A stretch of 49,372 bases of DNA from Priapulus caudatus (lineage: Eukaryota; Priapulida; Priapulimorpha; Priapulimorphida; Priapulidae), in the NCBI RefSeq assembly GCF_000485595.1, contig NW_014577096.1:472238-521609 (forward strand). Reading direction: 5' to 3'. Position 1 is the stretch's first letter, and every line of letters begins with the position of its first letter. The notes below the pieces were generated by a model. The model made no database searches, was not told the origin of the DNA, and worked only from the letters and a program-made list of their open reading frames with translations. Below, piece by piece: positions 9,642 through 23,020 of the stretch. The translations under genes and the position numbers were made by a program.

Positions 9642-12600
9642 AAATTATATTCACAATTACTTTTTCTGAACGACAAAAATACTTATTCAGCTCATTTACA
9701 TATAAATCACCCAATTTTTAATGTCTAATGGCTGATTAGTTATTGGTGAATGAAACTGTGATCTCGCACTTAACGGTTGGTGATACGCTGAATATCTTAA
9801 ATAGTATGAACCCTAGAAACCGAATGACATTATTCCAACATAAAAATATAAAACCACGTAAACAAACCAGTCAAATCATCGACCTCGCTATCATACGCCG
9901 AGCCTGAGACGATATATATTGCGGGTGTCTATGCCATATATTAGTATTCTGTGTAGAAATGCAGTGGCATGCGCTGTACTGGAACTATGTACATGCATTC
10001 GTGATGATGTTGTTTGCTTATGAACATAATGGCGCCATTTATATCAGCGAGCCGCAAACGTAATACTGGAAGATTTTTTAACGAATAATATACATCCCGT
10101 ACCGGAAGCTATTAGTTAGGCCTATTTCATTTTAATTTTCAGGTAACTGGACTGTATCGATTGCTCCATGTAGTCCGCAACTACCGTGGGGTTTTACCAT
10201 ATAAAAGCGCCGAAATGATAAAACGTGTAGGAAATACGTACGATCTTGGTAAATGCAGCTCTCATTCAGACAAAAGATATTGCAAAAACATATCACCAAT
10301 ATTTACGTATACCTCTAAAACACGTTTTCAGGATTGCGTCCCAACACGCAAAATATCCTTATAAAGCACATTTTTTGATATTGGGCAAGATTACGTTATA
10401 TTTTATTACTAATTTAAACAGTTGGCAATAATGTAATTCTCAGAACTACGTTACATGAAAATTTACTGCTTTAAATATTGACGTGAAGACCACGTTTTCT
10501 CTTTATATTTGATTATGCAAATTATACGAAAATCCACGCGCTTCTTGAAACGCGTTCTCCTCTCTATCGCTCTGACGTCATCGTTCATGCCTCTTTAGTG
10601 ACTCTATTAGAGTTCGTTTGTCTACTCCATAGATATCTTGTTGTTATATGATATCTATGGTCTACTCTCTCTCTCTCATCTTGGTCAAGGCAAGCGTCAA
10701 AATATGTGGATTATCTGTATTATAAACAACATCTAAGAGTACAAGGTACAGTGCATGCGTTAATCGCAATGTGCTTTGATCTTTCCAGCAACCGTGATTG
10801 CGAACTCCTAGACGAGTGCAGGGGAGTGTTCATCAGAAGATACAAGGAAATGAGAACGAGAAATAAGTCTCAGTGCGCGCGCAGGTAACTAGAGACGCAT
10901 GCCTTTCGCTCGTTTTCTTTCACTCGGCTCGCACGCACATCACAGCTAAGCCGCTACAGAGCCCAGAACAACGGCAGCATGTCTAGCACAACGACCATTA
11001 TAACGATAGTGTTATGCCTACATTAGTCAGCCGGAAACGAAAAAATTATTCAGACAGTGCAAATGAGGGACAAAAATTTATATAATCAAAACTATATTAA
11101 CGCTATGACTAATAATAATAATAATAATAATAGTTGCATTAGCTTAATACACTCTTAATATGATGTGTATATATATATATAAATCGGCAGTGTTAAAGAA
11201 TAATCATATTTTCTATACACATTGTAATTTTTAGCATTCAGACCTACACGGCGGGAGAGACTATAATTATGTAAGACTAAAGAAGAAGAGGTGACGAATG
11301 AATAGAAAGCATACACCTAATGCATAAAGAGGAGAAGTGTTGTGACAATGGAGTGATAAACGAAAAATGACGATCACACAGCTAGGAAGGGAAGGATAAT
11401 AAAGGAAGAGTGAAGGAAACCTGAGACACACACGGTAAGGTAGTAACGACAAAAAGAAGAGTGAAGGGAGCGGGAGTAACACGCGGGGATAGGGAACAGA
11501 TGATAGGCCCTAACTAAGGATAAACAAGTAAGGGTAAGCATTAATAAGTAGGAAATGATACCCGATAAACAAAAGGTGGTGGCAGAAGGTAAAGTTTGCG
11601 TGACATAGTTAACACAGACATTCCGGTGTATGAAAAATGCAGGCTTAAAAATAGAGCACATACATATAGGATATAGGATCGGCAATTGTGTAGTATGCAC
11701 TGATTTAGCTCGCCTCTCATAGAACAGGTTTGCTGCGCATCGTACAAATTGCTGGCCAACGAATAAACGCGAGAATTTCCACAGATTTAGCAAAGGAGCA
11801 CTTACAAAAGAACTATCGGCATAAAATACTGAGCAGCCACGCTACTTTGCGGTACCCTATGATGTGGGAATAATTATCAACCCACCGCTTCACAGCGAAT
11901 GGGAAGAAGAATATACCACATATTGAATAATTTTGACCTGTCTGGTCTACCTTTTTATTTACCAACTGATTAGTTTACCTATGATTTATTATGCAAACCT
12001 CAATAAACTTGACCTCAAAGCTTACCTTACATATTCAACCACACCCTTACCAAATTGTCTTTCCTACAAATAATCACGACACAGAAAGAGAGAGATAAAA
12101 GAATTGAGAGATACCGAAACGTATAAAAAAAAAAAATTCGATCGAAATCCTGCTGAAAATCTCGACAACCCGTTACGCTGCCAAATAATCAACACATAAT
12201 AGTGACACCTACCAACAGAAAAAAAGAATGTTTTAATTATCACTTTCGTTAAAAAATCGTTTCACGTTTTTATACTGCACTGCAAAACGATCGCGACATG
12301 TAAATGTTTGTTTTTGAAAACGATCAGGAGACAGGTAATGTTGCCAACTTGTTTTCTTATTAAAAACACAGGTTCTATTAATGATACAAAATATAATATA
12401 AATATTAATATAATTATATTGTAATTTGTTGTGCAATTGCGATCTTTTAAAATTAGTCTGATAGATACGAGAAAGTTCGAGATATCGTAATGTTAAGAAG
12501 AAAATTTGCTTGGATTTTTTATTTTTGTGACTTTACGACTTTTCAACGGTGTACAAGAAAATAGCTAAGACTAATTTTGTTTTCTGAAAACTGCATTTTA

Positions 12601-12822
12601 ATGAATGGAACATGGTGACCATAAAAATTGCTGGAGAAAATTGGAGAAATTTACTGGAGAAAATTATTTTCTCTAGGTTTCACTTAACAAAACAACCGCG
12701 CTGTAGTTGGTGCAGGAGAAAATAATTTTAGGGTAGGGTAGTCTGCGACGCTGAAAGAGAACAGGGAGAACTCCAGATATCCCTAGCCTACCATTGAGCT
12801 ATCGCGCTTTCGCTCTCTTTCC

Positions 12823-13044
<222 letters not shown>

Positions 13045-13579
13045 ATGCATGCACGCGTGTGTGCGCTGATTTGAATTAAGCGAAAGCGAAACTTTGTAAT
13101 TAGGACGGCCGCTTTAACGGTTATATATGCACCATGCCATAATATTTACTACTACATTACTAGATTAACTAAGGCTGCACAATCATTCCGCGGGATTCTG
13201 CACATAAAAGGCGGCGAATAGTGGAAGCGGGAGGAAGCCAACGCGACTTCGTGGTTTGCACTCGCGACAAAGAGTGGTCACCGACGGTGACTATGATGTT
13301 AATTATGCGCATCGCATATAATTATGATAATTATGCTAATTATGCGCATCGCATCACTTCGTGCGCCGTCGCGTAGGCATAGGTTGATGCTACGCGGCTA
13401 GCATGATTGCTGTGTCTCGATCGCAGCGCTTCTACTGTTGCGCCCGTGTGCCACAACCGGACGCATTCGTATCACTTCGGTACTGAACTCACGTTTAATT
13501 AGTCACATTTAATTATGCATGCACGAGTTGAGAAGCAACCTCTAGGTAGATTGTATTTCGTTTAAACGTTGATACTTAC

Positions 13580-13639
13580 GCGTTGCGGGCCACTGTCAGT
13601 CGAACCGACTTGTTTGATGGATTGATGGAGAGCGTGCAA
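13580..13639 (-). CDS. GABBR2-like: GABBR-like exon: cytoplasmic tail (probable)
   Basis: 60-bp open stretch, 20 codons, phase 0 at both ends. The acceptor has a good pyrimidine tract (CCTCCACGTCTGCTTTCAG) and the donor is CGC|GTAAGT. It encodes LHALHQSIKQVGSTDSGPQR. The C-tail is poorly conserved in this family, so homology does not confirm it. The call rests on splice sites, phase agreement with the TM7 exon and the coiled-coil exon, and position between them. Confidence 0.6.
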
Positions 13640-15265
13640 CTGAAAGCAGACGTGGAGGTGTGTTACGACTACCTTCGATTTTATACCAGGTGCAAGCACA
13701 CAAATATCTAGTTAGGGAATTTCGTCACAATTTGATCATCAATAAGACGTAATACTAGTTGTTCGTTTCTATACTTTTCGCTTCCGGATTACGGCAGATT
13801 TTGGTTAGGGTATATCAAGGGTTACGGAAAAGCCAAATAGTCTAACTATACCCCATAATTCTATGTGCATTAGGTTTCTACAAAAAGTGTCAGACTATAA
13901 TTATAGTTGATAAAAAAGACGTTTTGGCTAAAAACATTAAATCTCGGTCGGTCACTTGTACTGCGCACGCTTGATTTTTGTGAACCAATTATGTTGGACT
14001 TTGTTTGGCAAAATAGTTTTTCCATAAATGTTTTTTTTATTTGTTAAATCAGTATTTTAATTTTTACTTGGTAAATTTACGCAAAATGGCTTTAGTCTAT
14101 TGTATCTTTTTATATAAAATAATATAGGGAACAGAAACCAAGCGCGTCGTTAGGTGGTTTGGCGATTTTCAGGGTTTCTTTTTGTAAAATAACTAATAAT
14201 TTTTTGCCTCCGCAAATAATTACCGGCAAATTGGAATACAAGACTCTTAAAAAATATATATACAGAATTACCTGCACATCCTTATGCAAAAAAACAGATA
14301 CGTGATCACACTATTGGTTGCTATGACAACCATCCCTATCAAAACGATTATTAATAGACTGAATACTCGGCACGTGTGCAGTATATTACGGTACTTCGGT
14401 AAATCGTGCGCCGTAAGAAAACACACATAGTTGATTGGTCGTTAATAATGTTCGTTTGTTATGATAAACTCGGAGCCACGTGTCATTTGATTTATGATCT
14501 GGGTTAACAACAATTGCAATCACGATAATAGGTTGTTAAAACAGGAACGCGGCTGCGTTACAATGGTCGCCACTCAATGACGTGTGGGGATTGAAGACGA
14601 TCGAGTAATAATTTGGCCGCACGCTATATATAGACAGACAGAAACTCACATCGACGGTTATGTAACCAGAGATTTCCCTTTAGAGTGAGATATAGTAAAC
14701 CCAGTTAATAGTGAAATTGTGAGGAATATTTCACGGGCGGGAGATATGCCTGTGTCGGCGACACCACGCACGTATGTTGTACACTTGCTGTGGGGCACAG
14801 TACCCCCTGCCTTACCTGCAAGGGTTCCCGACTTATTCTGCAGGCGGGTTGCTACATTCTCCAGTTTCGAGCCTACAATTAATATGTTCGCATGCGTTTC
14901 CACTCTCGTACGTAATAACCAACATGTTCTGCTTGCATCTATGACAAATACGACATACGCATATACGCTCTCCTATGACACTATTTGTCATAGGAAGAAT
15001 CTTCCTATGACAAATACGACATACGCATATACGCTCTCCTATGACACTATTTGTCATAGGAAGATTCTTCCTATGACAAATATTGGCGAGTCAACTTCGT
15101 TCCGCTTTACAGCTGAAATTCACTGCTGGCGTTTACAATAGCGCTCCTAAACTCTTATGATGCGCACAACACATACAACAATATTTGTCATAGGTAGAAT
15201 CTTAGCCATAGATGCTAGCAGAACAAGCTGTAATAACATGCGCCGCCCACGTACGTGCTCATTAC
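13640..15265 (-). other. Receptor intron between TM7 and tail exons
   Basis: 1.6-kb intron. Its only structured part is the 66-bp tandem repeat at 14941-15085. An additional small tail exon could be hidden here, but I see none with both splice sites and family similarity. Confidence 0.55.
14941..15085. repeat. 66-bp tandem repeat with internal hairpins
   Basis: Two full copies and a partial third, each holding CCTATGAC...GTCATAGG inverted pairs and CATACGCATATACGCTCTCC. The GTCATAGG word recurs at 15187. It lies in a receptor intron. Confidence 0.85.
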
Positions 15266-15464
15266 CTTAGGCACGAATGAGAGAAAAAGTGTCAGCGTCG
15301 TCGCCAGTAGGATTATGAGAGATTCCATAACGTAAGCCGTGTCGATTCGATCGTCTATGAGAAAGCTCACAGGTATCCCAATGGCGCAGAGGACGGCTAC
15401 GTTGTAGATGGACACGGCAATGTACTTGCTGTCATTCAACTCCTCTATATGTATGTTGAACTTT
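15266..15464 (-). CDS. GABBR2-like: GABBR-like exon: third intracellular loop, TM6, TM7
   Basis: 199-bp exon with one base in and phase 0 out. Acceptor is CCTGTTCGCAG and donor CCTAAG|GTAATG. It reads KFNIHIEELNDSKYIAVSIY, then TM6 (NVAVLCAIGIPVSFLI), a short loop DDRID, and TM7 ending LTLFLSFVPK. ELNDSKYI and the terminal F-V-P-K are hallmarks of GABA-B receptors; the Lys of NDSKYI is family-invariant. The missing first base fits an upstream exon that ends two bases into an Arg codon. Confidence 0.93.
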
Positions 15465-15592
15465 CTGCGAACAGGATAAAAACTATTAAATATATTCCAC
15501 ATAATATAATATTAGATATAATAAAAATATAATATATAAAATTATATATGTAATAGTATATATAATATTAAATTATATGTATGCGTGCACGT

Positions 15593-15856
15593 GCATGCGC
15601 TTGAGTCCTTATAGTCGGTCGAGTTGCTGTTCTAAGGTGCTGCGCGAGCCTCATTATACGAACATAATTACGATTTCTTGCATTAAATAGCATGTGATCG
15701 AATCAGGCTTGTGCAGTCGCTTCGCATGTTCTGTGTGTACGTAATTCAGTTTTTGCGTGCGCGCCCGTGTTTGTTCGTTTGTGTTCATCCGCGCGTGTTT
15801 GTTTTTGTGTGTGTGCGTGCGTGTTTGTTTTTGTGTGTGCGTGCGTGCGCGCGCGC

Positions 15857-15910
<54 letters not shown>

Positions 15911-16022
15911 ACGACACAGCATGCGCTTAAGTCCTTATAGTCGTCAAGTTGCTGTTCTTAAGGTGCTGCGCGAGCCCTCATAACTACGAACATTAATTTA
16001 CGAAATTCTTGCATTATTAGAT
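15593..16022. repeat. Direct duplication (about 100 bp) flanking a GT microsatellite
   Basis: 15593-15695 and 15919-16022 are the same sequence (GCATGCGCTT, AGTCCTTATAGTC, AAGGTGCTGCGCGAGCC). They differ mainly by single-base insertions or deletions rather than substitutions. The GT run at 15858-15909 lies between. Confidence 0.75.
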
Positions 16023-16267
16023 ACGTGCCCACAGGTGCGTCATTCGTGCTAGTTTCGGTTTCAAGCCGTAATTTGACGGCAAAAAATATTCGTGGCAAAC
16101 TGTGCACGGAACAACCAAAGGGCTAGCTGACGCATACAGTCTTCTACCGGCTGTCGCCTAGACGAAGTACTTTGTAGTTATTGCAATATTTCAATACCGA
16201 AGTATATAATGTGTTAACCGAGGCGGCTTAATTATAAGGAAAATCACTTAATTATAAGGAAATTTAA

Positions 16268-16412
16268 TTACACCACACCACTCCACATCACACCACACAC
16301 ACCACACACCTACCCACACACACACCCACACACCACACACACGTACCACGCTAACGCAGTGTACCACGCACTGCACGCACGCACGCACGCACGCACGCAC
16401 GTCACACAGGCA
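16268..16412. repeat. CA/CACG-rich repeat
   Basis: CACCACACC words followed by a CGCA run. Confidence 0.85.
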
Positions 16413-16682
16413 CATCACATATATAATGATTACTCGTAAAAGGCTTATTAGCTAAACCTACAAAGTTAGCGGCATTCCGCATGTTTGTACATGCCATATA
16501 AATAAATGTCTGTGTTTGCATTTCGGCGTCACACGTAAACTGCAAAGAAAAACCAACCACTTCTGCCGAATAAAAGCGAAATGTCTATTTTTTTTAATAA
16601 GAACTTAAAGTATTGCCGTATGTTGCATCGCAGCAGCGCTACGCCCTATCACGCACGCACGCAGCGCACCACGCACGCAAGG

Positions 16683-17410
16683 ACGCAGCACGCACGACAC
16701 ATACTATAGACCCATACATACAACAATACATACATACATACATTACATAAAATGAATAACTTACATCATACTACATACATACATACATACCATATCCATA
16801 ATCAAACATACATACCTAACAACATTAACCATAACTAGTACATACCAAGCATTGAAACATACATAGCATACAACATACTATCAATACATATCCGAGTAAC
16901 ATTAACATAACTACAATCATCATATCATAGACAACATACATACATACATACATAAATACTACCATACATACATACATACAGGTACATACATACATATAAT
17001 ACATACATACAATTAGCATACATACTAGCATTACATACCAATACATACATACATACACTACATACATACATACCATACATACATACATACATACATACTA
17101 CATACATACATAACATAGCATACATACATACATACAATCATATCAGTACGATACATACATAGCATACATACAATCACATATATAACTACATAGCAAATAC
17201 ATACATCCCGGATACTTTCCAGTACATACCATACATATTCATGACAATAGAACATACATAATTACATGACATACTGCTAAAACATACATTACATACATAA
17301 TAACTCCATACATACATACATAATTCAATTACATACATACATACATACATACATTACTATACATACATACATAATACATACATACCATTACATACATGAT
17401 CATACATACA
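16683..17410. repeat. Degenerate CATA array
   Basis: About 0.7 kb of CATACATA with frequent single-base irregularities, inside the receptor intron. Confidence 0.9.
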
Positions 17411-17765
17411 TGATAGTTTCTGGCTTCTCACCTGCATGTCAATCCAGTCTCGTACTCGTATATTAACGAAATCAATCGGGGGTTTAACAGTGAAGCGATC
17501 GTTTCACAGCAAAAGTTACCCACAAGTTTAAAGTTGATGCTTACTTAGCTTTTCCTGTCGTTGCCATTAAACCAATTAATAGCTTTAATCCGAATTAGAG
17601 CGAATAAGTCTAATGCCTAATCGTAATACATGTTGGTTTCTGCGCATAACTTGCGTGGGGGCGTCCCGACGACAGTCGTCCGTGTGAACTATAGGCGCAC
17701 CATCGAGCACGATACTCACACCGCAGGGGCGGACACGGATAATCGTATTAGTGCGTATCGCATCC

Positions 17766-17879
17766 TGGACTGTCCGAAGCGAGCCACGCTCCGTATAGGC
17801 GAGTAGAAGCCCCTTATACGTATTAGCATTGTTGCTAGGTAGTACATCTGATGAGAAGTGTTTCGCAGAACGACGCGTG
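17766..17879 (-). CDS. GABBR2-like: GABBR-like exon: second extracellular loop and TM5 (frame-disrupted)
   Basis: An exon for the second extracellular loop and TM5 must lie between 20428 and 15465. Only one candidate fits. A strong acceptor (TTTTCTACAG, ending at 17880) is followed by HQMYYLATMLI in one frame, YKGLLLAY in the next, then GAWLA in a third. Together these resemble the family's H-x-x-x-W-L-G...Y-K-G-L-L-x-x-F-G-x-F-L-A-W. At least two single-base shifts are needed, and the boundary near 17766 lacks a clean GT donor. All other exons are intact and this block looks unpolished, so sequencing error is likelier than pseudogenisation. The assignment is inference. Confidence 0.5.
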
Positions 17880-20428
17880 CTGTAGAAAATTGCGTCAACG
17901 TTGTCCCAACGCTATGATAACATAATGAAAACACTTATAAGTAATATATAACGCGAGTATAAATAATAATAATAATATAAACAATAATATTAATAATAAC
18001 CAATAATTAAATAAATTAATACTAATAATAATGATAGTGTACATTTCAAACACAGTGGCTTGCAAAATTGCCGTACTGTGAAAGCATAAATAGATAATAG
18101 ATAATAGATAGATAATAGATAGATAGATAGATATGATAATAGAATAATATGATAGATAGATAATAGATAGATAGATTAGATAGATAGCTAAGATTAAAAA
18201 CATAATAAAAAATGATTAAATAAGATAATAAATAGATAGCCTAATAGATAGATAGATATATATTGATATGACCGCCCACCCTCCTCAGATATATATATTT
18301 ATATTATTATTGGATAGATATATATGATATAGATAAGATAGATACGATAGATAGATAATAGATAGATAGATAGATAGATTAGATAGAATAGATATTATTA
18401 TGAGTAGATACCTACTTAGATGGATGGATGGATGGAGTGGATTGATGGTATGATGCGATGATGGATGATGGACTTGGATAGATGAGATGATGATGGATGG
18501 ATGATGGATGGAGGATGGATGATGATGGATATGATCGATTAGTGGATGGATGGAGTGGAGATGGAATGGATGAGATGGATGATGGATAATGATGATGGAT
18601 GATAATAAGATGGATGGATGATGGATGGATGGGATGGATGGATGGATGGATGGATGGATGGATGAGATGAGTGGAATGATGGATAGATCTTGGATGGATG
18701 GATGAATGAACGGTCGTGCGAGACAGACGACGGATGTAGTATAGGTAGTTAGGTAATATGTAGGTAGGTTAGGTAGGTAGTAGTAGTAGGTAGGTACGGT
18801 AGTAGAGGTAGGTAGGTAGTAGGTAGTATGTATGTATTATTAGATGTATGTATGTATGTATGTATATATTAATTATGTATGTATGTATGTATTATGTATT
18901 ATGTATGTATGTTATGTATGTATGTGTATGTATGTATGTTATTCTAGTATGTATGTAGTATGTTGATGGTAATGATGTATGTATGTAGTATGTAACTGTA
19001 TGTAGTATTAGTTATATGTATGTATGTCAGTATGGATTAATAGTATGTATGTATGTATGTATGTATTATTTTATAATGATGTATGATATTATGTAAGTAT
19101 GTAGTATGTACTTATGTATGTATGTATATGTATGATAGTATTTATTATAGTATGTATGTATTGTATGTTGTATGTATTATGTATGTATGTATGTAAGTAT
19201 GTAAAATGTATGATGTTAGTATGTATGTATTATTATGTATGTATTATGTAATTATGTATGTATGTATGTATGTTTGTAATTAGTATTATGTATGTATGTA
19301 TGGTATGTATGGTATGTATGTAGTATGTATGTATTAATGTATATATTATGTATTTATTATTCTGTATGTATATATGTATGTAGTTATGTATGTATGATTA
19401 GATGTATGTAATGTATGATGTATCGTATGTAGTATGATGTATGATGATGTATTGTAGTAGTATTAGTTATTATGTATTATATGTGTAGTATGGTATGTAG
19501 TATGTTATGTATCTAGTATGTATGTATTTATGTAGTATTATGTATGTATGTCTGTTGTCTTACTGCTATTTATGTATGTATTTATGTTGTTAGTATGTAA
19601 TTCTTACGTATTTTATGTAATGATTTATGTGTAGTATGTATGTTTTATGTTATGTATGTATGTAGTATTATGTATGTATGTAATGTATGTAGTATGTATG
19701 TATGATGTATTATGGTATTAGTATTATTATGTATGTATGGTATTTATGATGTATGTATGTATTAGTATGTATGTATGTATTATGTATGTATTAATTGTGA
19801 TGTTAATGATGTATTATGTATGTATGTATTAATGTATGTAGTTAGTATGTAATGTATGATATGTATGTATGTATGTATGTACTGTGATTAGTTGTATGTA
19901 GTATGTATGTAGTATGTATGTATGTATGTATGTATAGTATGTATGTATGTTGTAATGTAGTACTTAATGTAATTGGTAGTATGTATGTATGTATGTATTG
20001 TATGTAGTACTGATGATATGTTATTATGTATGTTAATGTATGTATGTATTGTATGTGGATGATATGCTATGTTATTATTGTATGTACTGTTATGTATGTC
20101 ATCGATGTATGATATTATTATTATTATATGTATGTATGACTGTATTATGTCATGTATGTATGTCATCGTATTATTATGTATGTAGTATGGTAGTTGTAAT
20201 GTAGTATTATGTATGTATGTATGTATGTATGTATGTATGTATGTGTGTAGGTATATGTAGGTAGGTAGGTAGGTAGGTAGGTAGGTAGGTAGGTAGGTAG
20301 GTAGGTAGGTAGGTAGGTAGGTAGGTAAGTAGGTAGGTGGCTAGATAGGTAGGTAGGGAGCTATAGCTAGCTAGATATGTGGTTAATTAGGTATCAAAAC
20401 TCGTGTAAATCGACTTAGATGCTCTTAC
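17880..20428 (-). other. Intron/low-complexity block between TM4 and TM5 exons
   Basis: Almost wholly tetranucleotide repeat: GATA, GATG, GTAG, GTAT and GGTA tracts in succession, with many single-base dropouts. No coding signal is visible. Confidence 0.7.
18079..20341. repeat. Successive tetranucleotide arrays, 2.3 kb
   Basis: GATA (18079-18420), GATG (18420-18715), GTAG (18735-18835), GTAT (18835-20244) and GGTA (20245-20341). Units are interrupted throughout by one-base losses and gains, unlike the clean arrays elsewhere in the window. Confidence 0.9.
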
Positions 20429-20551
20429 CAGAGGTGGATAGGATTTTGAATAAACTAGCATGGGGTCCATTGCTGTCCAGATCGAGAGTACGATTACATC
20501 GAGCAGGACAAGGCAGGCAACAGTAACAAATAGTTGTTTATCTCGTATTAT
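20429..20551 (-). CDS. GABBR2-like: GABBR-like exon: TM4
   Basis: 123-bp exon, 41 codons, phase 0 at both ends. Acceptor is TGTTTTATAG and donor CTCTG|GTAAGA. It reads IIRDKQLFVTVACLVLLDVI then VLSIWTAMDPM: second intracellular loop end, TM4, and the W-x-A-x-D-P motif at its outer end. IIRDKQL is nearly the GB2 sequence IIKDQKL. It lies just to the right of the low-complexity block at 15.9-20.3 kb. Confidence 0.9.
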
Positions 20552-22943
20552 CTATAAAACAAAACAAAATATACTTCATGCATTTGAAAGTAGCCCCAGC
20601 GTGGTAGTGATAGGATTTGATATATTTCGCTAAATTACCATATGATTTCGTCAATTGTAACTTCAACCACTAACGGAATATACATGTAGTTAGCTGTGGT
20701 TAGTTTAAATGATAACGCTTACGTAAACGCAGATCCTAAGCATAACCATACTTATTACTCCACTTAAAACTGTAACTCTAACAGTAACCAGATCCACTAT
20801 ACAATAATCGTGATCACATCAACTTCAATAACCTAAACCGTAAATATTACCAATAACAATTAACGCGTTTGTTAACACTAAACCTGATCCCAATGTTAAT
20901 TTTAGTTCCAGGTCTTAGCCCAATCCAAAACTAGCCATAGACCTATACATACCCCTACCTTAAACTCACTGATACATCTATAGTCTGCTACCCCTTCCCT
21001 TACTCTTACTTTAGTTTACCATTTACTAATCCTACTCTTATATCTACCCTACCCACGCAATCACAACATTAACATTAACACCAACCATTCCCCTTACCTC
21101 AAAGGTAGGTCTACTCTAGAACCAGGAATAACAGCACCCTTATCGTTAACGTTATATCTCCAACATTAACACAAATCTCGGCGTTTTAATCGTCGTGGGG
21201 CCACGAGGGTTATACCCTGCATGATTGCGTGATTGTTTGCCAGACTCCTTCCCTAATGAATGGGAAAACTCCATCGCAGCTGTTGTTGTTTTTAACCCGT
21301 GTAATAGTCTCGGTACAATCGGAATTCGATCTATTCGTCTGCGGCCTAAATTGTTCCTTCTTGAAGATTTTTTTAGATGACCTAATTGGGGGCGGCATGA
21401 TTACCACACCTGTACGGAAAGCGCTCAGACATGAAAACAGGGTTGGCGCATACCAGTACCACTGGTATCTAAGATCTGTTAACGAACGAGAGGAGAACGA
21501 AGTTAAATAGACGGTGATAAGACAGACAGACACAAACGCACACACACGCGTATGCAAACTTACGTACTACATAAGTACTACTAAGTACTACTACTAAGTA
21601 CTGCAGTACTAAGCACTATAAGTACTACTAAGTAGTAAGTACTACATACTTACGTCGACGTATAGACGAACTCACCCAAGACACGACAGGGCCGTGAGCA
21701 CTGATTCATGTGAATATTTTCAGGAAATATTACGAATTAAATCAATTAATTCATATTGATCTGCTGGATTTCCGCAGCTTTGTGTATTGCGCAACGTGGA
21801 TTACAGCTCTGACATTCTTTTTTCTGTTTCGTCTTTTTAGGTACGAGCTGTATTTTTACTCGTCATAATATAGCAATACTTTCACGAAAAACATACAAAC
21901 GTCGCCGGCTTAACCACTGTCATTATCCGCCTAGAGTGCTATATATAAGTAGCCACGTCGAATGCGTCGCGCGGTTTCTTCAATCAAAACTAAAAATCTA
22001 GCTTTGAGTAACGATTTCGCGTTTCGATCGACTCGCGCCTCCGGCAGGCGACCGCTTGCACCAGACGCAGCTATTTGATACAAACCATTTGGTCAAACCA
22101 TGAGCAATGCCATTTCGCATCGTAGCATAGTTGTGCTATCGCGTGAAACAACGTGTAATAGCGGTTTTAATCAATTACTGGTAGTCAATTTACTTTAAGA
22201 ACGTTATTTTGTATTAAGTCAGCGGCAGTTGTCTCCCGAATTTAGGGGACATCGGACATGCTCTTTGAAAGATATGTACTGGCAATGACTGAAGCGTGTG
22301 GGTTTTGGAAGAACCTGGCAGAATCGCTATCGAGTTACCTCCGAGCACGAAAGTGGATTTCTAAATGAAAATGCAGACAGTATTCGAATTTTTCCAAGCC
22401 GTCGTCTTTACCGACTATATTCGTCAGAAATCCATATACATTCATAGCGGCTGCTGCAGCTGAGCTAGTCTGATGTAGAATTACAAACTAGACCGCCGGT
22501 ATTATTTAAGTGCTTAATTGGGTCCGATAACGCATCGTCATGCTTCCGTGACTTTGAGCATAGTTGTCTGGCATTTTTGTTTGTAGTTTACGTATCGGTA
22601 TAGCATGTCTCGGTAAAGGCAAATAGCAACCGCTCGTTACTGCTACTGTTGACGTGCGTGCAGCAAATCCGTAATACATCCGTGGATTGTGCTTATCTTA
22701 GTTAGACTGTGCGTCCGCAGCCTCAATTATAAAGAAAACTTTAATTGCTGAAATACGTTTAGCTCAGCAATTAGAAACTTTACGTAGGCTAATGTCTCAT
22801 CTGCGCAACATGGTCGGGGTAAGCGGTCTTATTGTGCGAAATGAGACAGTCTTGCTGAACCTAAAGCGTGTATGGTTTTCACATATTATTATCGTTGCAT
22901 TTTACATATTAATTGGTATAATCGTGAGTAGTGTTCCTATTCA

Positions 22944-23020
<77 letters not shown>

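Larger units (their letters stand above)
15465..17765 (-). other. Intron/low-complexity block left of TM5 exon
   Basis: Contains AT-rich sequence (15500-15585), an approximately 100-bp direct duplication flanking a GT microsatellite, CAC/CACG-rich sequence (16268-16412), about 0.7 kb of degenerate CATA repeat, and about 350 bp of non-repetitive sequence (17410-17765) in which I recognise nothing. Confidence 0.6.

Noticed and set aside
16371-16400. Possible CRISPR-like array in the CGCA/CATA region
   Set aside because: Units are 4 bp with no spacers; simple microsatellite in a eukaryote.
17720-17765. GTGTGAGT donor at about 17718 as the end of the TM5 exon
   Set aside because: Using it would add about 15 hydrophilic residues after TM5 and would not match the family, where TM5 ends L-A-W-E-T-R close to the next exon.
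21210-21557. Open frames on both strands as the TM3 exon
   Set aside because: No K-T-W-R-V motif. The true TM3 exon is at 23193-23300 in a different frame from the longest open frame there.
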